Positions 4,659 to 8,879 of a stretch of DNA of 8,879 nucleotides are shown one piece after another. The DNA is taken from contig SXHS01000128.1 of the NCBI GenBank assembly GCA_005773145.1, forward strand, positions 1 to 8,879. The letters are read 5' to 3'. Position 1 is the first letter of the stretch. The number at the start of each line of letters is the position of its first letter. The translations under genes were made by a program, and so were the position numbers. This DNA comes from Planctomycetaceae bacterium (lineage in GTDB: Bacteria; Planctomycetota; Planctomycetia; Pirellulales; Pirellulaceae). The notes under the pieces are model-generated. The model was not told the origin of the DNA, made no database searches, and worked only from the letters and a program-made list of their open reading frames with translations.

Positions 4659-6431
4659 ATGAGTGCTACCCGTACAGCCGCGACAACTGATCTTACCCTG
4701 ATGTCCGGAGCGGACATCCTGGTCAAATCATTGGTCGATCATGGCGTGGAGGTCATCTTTGCCTACCCCGGCGGCTGCAGCATGCCCCTGCACCAGGCGC
4801 TGACCCGCTACGCCGATCGCCTGCGCACCATCCTGCCTCGGCAGGAACAAGGAGGGGGATTCGCGGCACAGGGTTATGCGAGGTCCACGGGTAAGGTTGG
4901 CGTGTGCATGGCGACGAGCGGGCCTGGGGCAACGAATCTCGTGACCGCCATCGCCGATGCCAAAATGGACAGTATTCCCCTGCTGGCCATCACTGGTCAG
5001 GTCCCGATGGAAATGGTCGGCAACGATGCATTCCAGGAGACTCCGATCGTGGAAGTTTGTCGCGGTATCACCAAGCATCATTACATGGTCACCGATGTCC
5101 GCGACCTGCCACGCATCATGCGCGAGGCGTTTCACATTGCCACGACGGGACGACCGGGGCCCGTGCTGGTTGATATGCCGAAGAATTTGCAGATCGAAAA
5201 AATCTTACCCGTCTGGGATGAGCCGATGGACCTGCCGGGCTATCGGATCAAGCCGCGACAGGCGGCTCCAGAGCAAATCAAACAGATTGCCGCGGCCATT
5301 CGCCTAGCCAAACGCCCCATCGTGTACGCAGGAGGGGGCATCATTTCGGCCGAGGCGAGCGCGGCGCTGCGAACGTTTGTAAAAAAGACGGGAATACCGG
5401 TGACCATGACCGTGATGGGATTGGGCGCGTTCCCCGCAGATGACCCCCTCTGCCTGGACATGCTCGGCATGCATGGCAGCGTCTATGCGAACTACGCCGT
5501 CAATGAGGCCGACTTGGTGTTGGCACTGGGCGTGCGATTCGACGATCGCGTGACCGGCAAGGTCTCCGAGTTCGTCAAGCACGCCAAGATCGTGCACATT
5601 GATATCGATCCGTCCGAGTTGAACAAGAACAAACCGGCGCACATTCCTGTTGTGAGTGATGTGAAGTATGCCTTGGAGGAGCTGAACAAGATCGTTGAAG
5701 CGCCCGACGATATCTCGGATTGGGTCAGTCAGTGCGCCCAATGGAAGAAGGAATACCCGTTTGAATACGACCAATCCTTCGATGGCATCTTGCAGCAGCA
5801 CGCCATATCCACCCTGTCCCGTTTGACGCAGGATCGAGAAACCTACATCACGGTGGGCGTCGGCCAGCATCAGATGTGGGGGGCGCAGTTCTATAAGTTC
5901 CGCCATCCCCGCACCTGGCATTCGAGTTCCGGTCTGGGGACCATGGGATTCGGCTTGCCGGCGGCGATGGGAGTGGCGGTTGCTCACCCCGGCGCGTTGG
6001 TCGTCGACATCGACGGCGATGGGAGTTTCTTAATGAATATCCAGGAACTGGCCACCTGCTTCTGCGAGAATATTCCTGTGAAAGTCCTCCTATTGAATAA
6101 CCAGCATCTGGGCATGGTCGTTCAATGGGAAGACCGATTCATGGGTGGCAATCGGGCACACACGTATCTGGGGCCCGTGCACCATCCCGAGGCGCGCGGC
6201 CAGGGAACAAGCGCCATCGTGAAGGATCGCTATCCGGATTTCGTTTCCATCGCCAAGGGATTTGGCTGTGGCGCCGCCGTCGTCAACAAGAAGGCTGATG
6301 TAGAAGCGGCCATCCTGGAGATGATCAACTACGACGGCCCCTATGTGCTGGATGTACATGTCCCCTACCAGGAACATGTACTCCCCATGATCCCCTCCGG
6401 CATGACCGTGAAGGACCTTATTCGTCGATAA
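4659..6431 (+). CDS. ilvB: Acetolactate synthase (AHAS), large catalytic subunit
   Basis: This 590-residue ThDP enzyme joins two pyruvates to 2-acetolactate, or pyruvate and 2-oxobutyrate to acetohydroxybutyrate, the first common step of valine, leucine and isoleucine synthesis. The PYR domain has YPGG (36-39), catalytic Glu63, SGPGATN (87-93), ITGQVP (111-116) and AFQETP (124-129). The middle FAD domain has MLGMHGSVYANYAV (268-281) and GVRFDDRVTGK (291-301). The PP domain carries GDGSF to NN (453-481), then LGMVVQWEDRF (484-494) and QEHVLPMIPSG (571-581). FDDRVTGK, QWEDRF and AFQE separate it from catabolic acetolactate synthase. Wording is close to plant and cyanobacterial AHAS. The usual RHEQ reads RQEQ (Gln62). 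The start at 4659 has GGAGAAGG four bases upstream; the 50-codon upstream extension lacks motifs. No ilvN follows. The 3' end overlaps the sigma gene by 14 bases. Confidence 0.97.
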   Translation: MSATRTAATTDLTLMSGADILVKSLVDHGVEVIFAYPGGCSMPLHQALTRYADRLRTILPRQEQGGGFAAQGYARSTGKVGVCMATSGPGATNLVTAIADAKMDSIPLLAITGQVPMEMVGNDAFQETPIVEVCRGITKHHYMVTDVRDLPRIMREAFHIATTGRPGPVLVDMPKNLQIEKILPVWDEPMDLPGYRIKPRQAAPEQIKQIAAAIRLAKRPIVYAGGGIISAEASAALRTFVKKTGIPVTMTVMGLGAFPADDPLCLDMLGMHGSVYANYAVNEADLVLALGVRFDDRVTGKVSEFVKHAKIVHIDIDPSELNKNKPAHIPVVSDVKYALEELNKIVEAPDDISDWVSQCAQWKKEYPFEYDQSFDGILQQHAISTLSRLTQDRETYITVGVGQHQMWGAQFYKFRHPRTWHSSSGLGTMGFGLPAAMGVAVAHPGALVVDIDGDGSFLMNIQELATCFCENIPVKVLLLNNQHLGMVVQWEDRFMGGNRAHTYLGPVHHPEARGQGTSAIVKDRYPDFVSIAKGFGCGAAVVNKKADVEAAILEMINYDGPYVLDVHVPYQEHVLPMIPSGMTVKDLIRR

Positions 6432-7416
6432 GCTCTTGGGTTTCGGTGTCGTTGACAAGCCGGCGCAGCTTACTAAAGGCGCGCTGTTCCAGTTGTCGCG
6501 TCCGCTCCTTGGACAAGCCTAAGACGTCCGCCAAGTTTTGGAAGGATTGCTCCTTTCCCTGGCCGTCGAGCGCATAGCGGCCCGAGATGATAAAGCGCTC
6601 GCGGCCGTCCAGGCCGTGAAGCATTCTTTCAACGGCGGCGCGCTTGGAGGCCCAACCTGCTTCTCGACGGCTGGTATCTTCGTGATCATCCGCAAGCTCG
6701 TTGATGTCTTCATTCGCTTGTAGATGGCGCTGCGATATCCTCCGGTGATCCATAATGGATCGACAGGCCGTACGTGAAATCGAACGATAGGCGTATGTAC
6801 TGAATCGGAATCCACGATCGTAGTCGAACTTGGAAACCGCCTTCATCAGGCTCATGGTGCCGTCGCTTAGCATATCATCAAACGATTGATGCGGCGTTAC
6901 ATACTTCTTGACGATCGATATCACCAATCGCATGTTGGCCTTCAAGATCCGATCGCGAATCTGATTTGCCTCCGCCAGCCACCTTTCTGCTTCCTCCAGC
7001 TGCCGGCTGTCGAAGCGGTCGGGATCGAGCGCTGAGCGGAATGCGTTCGCGCGGTACTTGAGGTAATTCATGCGCTGAAACAGGTACCGTTCTTGTGGGG
7101 CCGTTAACAGATCACCTTCACACAGACGAGCCAGGTGGGCCGGCATGTCCTTCGGCATCCGATTGGGGCTGGTCGCTTGTCCCTCGGGGTGCCCCGCTGA
7201 CGTTGCCGGGCTCGGGCCCCCCTCCCCGGCCGCGTGCCAAACGCGAAATTCGGTGTTCGGCACGAAATCGATTTCTTGGCTTAGGAGTTGTCGAGCCCGC
7301 TCGCGCTGCTCCTGCGACGGGCTTCCCGCCCGCCGGCCCTGCCCACAGGCCGGACCCGTCCGCTGGGCGAGCGAACCGGCGGGGCGTGGCCGACACTTGG
7401 CAAAGCTGATGGTCAT
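6418..7416 (-). CDS. Sigma-70 family RNA polymerase sigma factor, divergent type
   Basis: This 332-residue factor would direct RNA polymerase to a gene set of its own. Residues 1-45 are basic and Gly/Pro/Arg-rich. A region 1.2-like helix is at about 94-125 (LLTAPQERYLFQRMNYLKY). Region 2 spans about 155-222, with NMRLVISIVKKY and FDYDRGFRFSTYAYRSISR. Region 4 spans about 262-320, with the HTH at 291-312 (LGLSKERTRQLEQRAFSKLR). Only about 40 residues join regions 2 and 4, too few for a full region 3. Against E. coli RpoD, Trp433, Trp434, Gln437 and Thr440 correspond to Arg211, Ser212, Arg215 and Cys218. The -35 helix is nearly canonical (KERTRQ against RERIRQ). The start at 7416 has a perfect AGGAGG (7429-7424) seven bases upstream; a 30-codon extension to 7506 is less likely. 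It is divergent from the MerR-like gene, which may control it. It is not the housekeeping factor. Confidence 0.9.
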   Translation of the reverse strand: MTISFAKCRPRPAGSLAQRTGPACGQGRRAGSPSQEQRERARQLLSQEIDFVPNTEFRVWHAAGEGGPSPATSAGHPEGQATSPNRMPKDMPAHLARLCEGDLLTAPQERYLFQRMNYLKYRANAFRSALDPDRFDSRQLEEAERWLAEANQIRDRILKANMRLVISIVKKYVTPHQSFDDMLSDGTMSLMKAVSKFDYDRGFRFSTYAYRSISRTACRSIMDHRRISQRHLQANEDINELADDHEDTSRREAGWASKRAAVERMLHGLDGRERFIISGRYALDGQGKEQSFQNLADVLGLSKERTRQLEQRAFSKLRRLVNDTETQELIDE

Positions 7417-7436
7417 AACAGATCCTCCTAAAAACA

Positions 7437-7485
7437 GGGCCGAGGACGGGTATCGCCCAGCCCGTTGGCTGCGGCGGTCGGGCCC
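7437..7485 (-). promoter_or_regulatory. GC-rich foldable leader upstream of the sigma gene
   Basis: Twenty to seventy bases before the sigma start, GGGCCGA (7437-7443) can pair with TCGGGCCC (7478-7485) with one bulge, enclosing ACGGG (7446-7450) paired with CCCGT (7461-7465). The structure would sit just upstream of the AGGAGG site if transcription begins beyond 7485. It could tune sigma translation, but GC-rich DNA folds readily by chance. Confidence 0.3.
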
Positions 7486-7504
7486 ACGATCCCTTCCCAT
7501 CTCC

Positions 7505-7529
7505 AATTAAAAAACGTTCAAACCGTTCA
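7505..7529. repeat. Regulatory-type repeat, copy A (sigma side)
   Basis: This 25-base AT-rich stretch matches copy B at 7694-7718 at 19 of 25 positions in the same orientation. It contains the direct repeat CGTTCA (7515-7520 and 7524-7529) with a 9-base period. It lies 89-113 bases upstream of the sigma start. Directly adjoining is the short palindrome CATTTATCAAATG (7528-7540). Binding by the neighbouring MerR-like regulator is a guess. Confidence 0.4.
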
Positions 7530-7638
7530 TTTATCAAATGATAGCGGCCGTGTCCCGGCGGGGCAAGTCGGAAATCGGCCAATTGTTGGATTTTCTTGAA
7601 AAATAGGCATTTGATAGGCCGCCGTTGGCGGGCTGCGG

Positions 7639-7647
7639 TGCTATAAT
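7639..7647 (+). promoter_or_regulatory. Extended -10 promoter of the MerR-like gene
   Basis: TGCTATAAT gives a perfect -10 hexamer (7642-7647) with the upstream TG of an extended -10 promoter, which needs no strong -35; TTGATA at 7611-7616 is too far away (25 bases). Transcription would begin near 7654 and leave a leader of about 90 bases that includes repeat copy B. Confidence 0.6.
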
Positions 7648-7693
7648 TTCCACAGGGGGGCAGGTGGCGGGTCCCGGACTGATAACGGCAATT

Positions 7694-7718
7694 AATTAAT
7701 AAACGATCAAAACGAGCA
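7694..7718. repeat. Regulatory-type repeat, copy B (MerR side)
   Basis: This is the second copy of the 25-base element (shared core AAACG, T/A, TCAAA, then CG), 26-50 bases before the MerR-like start and downstream of its -10 box. A protein bound here could block transcription like a road block, which would suit autoregulation. The start TTAATTAA at 7692-7699 is itself palindromic. Confidence 0.4.
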
Positions 7719-7743
7719 ACGCCTGGTTCATGTGGGGGGCGCG

Positions 7744-8661
7744 ATGCGAGAACTTTTAACCCCGAAGCAGGTGGCTCGGGCGATTCAGGTGAGCGAATCG
7801 TCGGTGAAGCGGTGGTGTGACAGTGGAACGATTACCACGCAATACACAGCCGGCGGCCACCGTCGCATACCCCTCAGCGAGCTGATGCAGTTCCTCCGGG
7901 CGAGCCGCCACACGCTGATCCGGCCGGAAGTGGTCGGCCTGCCGGTCGCCAGCGGTCAGACCCAGCGGATCGTTGACCGGGGGGCTGACTTGTTGATCGA
8001 CGCCCTGCTAGCCGGCGACGAATTGCGATGTCGACGCTGCATCGTGGATTTGTATTTGGGGGAGCACAGTATTAGTGCCATATGCGATCACGTGATCGCC
8101 AAGGCGTTCGAAGCGATCGGGGAGCGGTGGGTGTGTGGTGAGGCCGAGATCTATCAAGAACGCTACGGCTGCGAGATCGCCGGTCGACTATTGGGGGAAT
8201 TGGCCAGTTACGTGCCAGCACCTCCCAGCGATTCTCCCTGTGCGATTGGCGCATCTGTGGAGGGGGACGTTTCGCGATTGCCAACGGCAATGGTGGAGTT
8301 GGTATTACGTGATGCCCAATGGGACGCCCGCTCATTGGGATCAGATCTGCCCTTTGAGACATTGGCCGCTGCCATCCGCAATCACCGGCCTCAATTGTTT
8401 TGGTTGAGTTGCACCTACTTGCGGGACGAGTCCTGCTTTCTACAGCGCTATGCTGCGCTGTACGACGAGTTTGGCCCGGCGGTCCCCTTCGTGGTTGGTG
8501 GCCGCGCGTTAACGGCTGACGTGCGGCAAAAGATGCAGTACACAGCCTATTGCGACAACATGGCGCACCTTGAGTCATGTGCGCGAACGTTGGTGAGAAC
8601 ATCCGCCCGCTGTTCGTCGGACGATCCCGCGCCGGATTCATCGCCAGTCTCAACGGCTTAG
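7744..8661 (+). CDS. MerR/excisionase-type HTH regulator with B12-binding-like module
   Basis: The 305-residue product has the CarH/LitR layout. A MerR-type winged helix is at 3-52 (LTPKQVARAIQVSESSVKRW, wing AGGHRRIP). A helical B12-binding-2-like cap is at about 75-157, and a Rossmann-like B12-binding fold at about 165-285 (DLPFETLAAAIRNHRPQLFW, LSCTYL, FVVGG). CarH of Thermus uses Trp131, Glu141, His142 and His177. Here Trp129 and Glu139 keep the exact spacing, but the His after Glu is Arg140, and the DxHxxG loop reads DVSRLP (175-180), so the lower-ligand His is Ser177. It may therefore not bind cobalamin in the usual way. The start at 7744 has GGGGGG (7734-7739) four bases before it; a GTG at 7732 would remove that site. 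It is probably a repressor of itself and of the divergent sigma gene. The Ser/Pro-rich tail (290-305) is likely disordered. Confidence 0.85.
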   Translation: MRELLTPKQVARAIQVSESSVKRWCDSGTITTQYTAGGHRRIPLSELMQFLRASRHTLIRPEVVGLPVASGQTQRIVDRGADLLIDALLAGDELRCRRCIVDLYLGEHSISAICDHVIAKAFEAIGERWVCGEAEIYQERYGCEIAGRLLGELASYVPAPPSDSPCAIGASVEGDVSRLPTAMVELVLRDAQWDARSLGSDLPFETLAAAIRNHRPQLFWLSCTYLRDESCFLQRYAALYDEFGPAVPFVVGGRALTADVRQKMQYTAYCDNMAHLESCARTLVRTSARCSSDDPAPDSSPVSTA

Positions 8662-8746
8662 CGCGGTCGGCGATGCGCCCAGCACTTCAGGCAGCGGTCG
8701 GTTCACCACAACGGCGCAGGGGACGCAAAGTGCGCACTGGGGCAGC
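8662..8746. other. Short convergent gap with palindrome
   Basis: The 85 bases between two converging genes hold a perfect 10-base palindrome AGTGCGCACT (8729-8738) and GCGGTCGG twice (8663-8670, 8694-8701). No hairpin with a T-run is present on either strand, so termination here is not explained by a classic intrinsic terminator. Confidence 0.5.
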
Positions 8747-8879
8747 CTAACGGACCTCGGCGGATTCCCAATCGTCGGCTGGCCAGATGATGGCCGTGCC
8801 GTCCCGGCTGCTGGTCAGGATGTCTCGGCCATTCGGCGAGAAATCGACCGCCGTTACCTCCTGTTGATGACCACGCAAC
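8747..8879 (-). CDS. WD40 repeat protein, C-terminal end (partial)
   Basis: Only the last 43 codons are in the window; the gene continues past the right edge. They read as one complete WD40 blade: LRGHQQEVTAVDFSPNG with the GH dipeptide, then DILTSSRDGTAIIWPAD ending in the Ile-Trp that stands for WD, followed by ten residues and TAG at 8749-8747. In such proteins several blades form a propeller that scaffolds partners; in planctomycetes they often follow a serine/threonine kinase or cytochrome domain, but that part is not visible here. The last blade lies at the very C-terminus. It converges on the MerR-like gene and is probably unrelated to it. Confidence 0.85.
   Translation of the reverse strand, partial: LRGHQQEVTAVDFSPNGRDILTSSRDGTAIIWPADDWESAEVR

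Noticed and set aside
5304..5987. Minus-strand frame of 227 codons inside ilvB
   Set aside because: It lies opposite highly conserved ilvB coding sequence and has the His/Arg-rich look of an antisense shadow.
8072..8653. Minus-strand frame of 193 codons opposite the MerR-like gene
   Set aside because: It is the complement of a gene with clear HTH and B12-fold motifs; its own translation is Arg/Pro-rich without a domain.

Overview
The window comes from a GC-rich bacterial chromosome, most likely a planctomycete. I infer this from the mix of genes (a Gfo/Idh/MocA oxidoreductase, an S41 protease carrying a TPR, a sigma-70 factor of unusual build, a WD40 protein), from a plant/cyanobacteria-like acetolactate synthase, and from hairpin and low-complexity repeats of a kind I associate with planctomycete intergenic DNA. 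No rRNA, tRNA, CRISPR array, prophage or intact mobile element is visible.

Layout. Bases 1-462 hold no intact gene: there are inverted repeats, a 9-bp-stem hairpin, a palindrome fused to a heptamer tandem repeat, and a short minus-strand remnant of a cytochrome P450. Four minus-strand genes follow: a small cupin (463-804), a secreted PDZ/S41 C-terminal processing peptidase (1060-2781), a doubtful 115-residue ORF (2806-3153) preceded by a promoter-like sequence, and a Gfo/Idh/MocA oxidoreductase (3215-4264). A 394-base divergent gap with two repeat-like elements leads to plus-strand ilvB (4659-6431). The ilvB stop codon overlaps, tail to tail, the end of a minus-strand sigma-70 family factor (6418-7416). 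A 327-base regulatory gap separates that factor from a divergent MerR-type HTH protein with a B12-binding-like module (7744-8661). The window closes with the last 43 residues of a minus-strand WD40 protein (8747-8879).

How the parts may work together. IlvB supplies the first common step of branched-chain amino acid synthesis; no regulatory subunit gene ilvN lies beside it. The S41 peptidase acts in the envelope. Cupin and Gfo/Idh would fit sugar or sugar-acid metabolism, but nothing here fixes a substrate. The most interesting unit is the divergent pair sigma factor / MerR-B12-like regulator. It resembles in layout the LitR-LitS type of arrangement (a B12 photoreceptor repressor next to a sigma factor), but the two histidines expected to support cobalamin binding and photochemistry are replaced (by Arg140 and Ser177), so the sensor may have lost B12 or read another ligand. 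The sigma factor has replaced the promoter-melting tryptophans and the -10 recognition residues in region 2, has little room for region 3, and keeps an almost canonical -35 recognition helix. The DNA between the two genes carries a repeated 25-bp element, an inverted 9-mer pair, an extended -10 box and a GC-rich foldable leader.

Functional names rest on motifs read by eye; no database search was possible.
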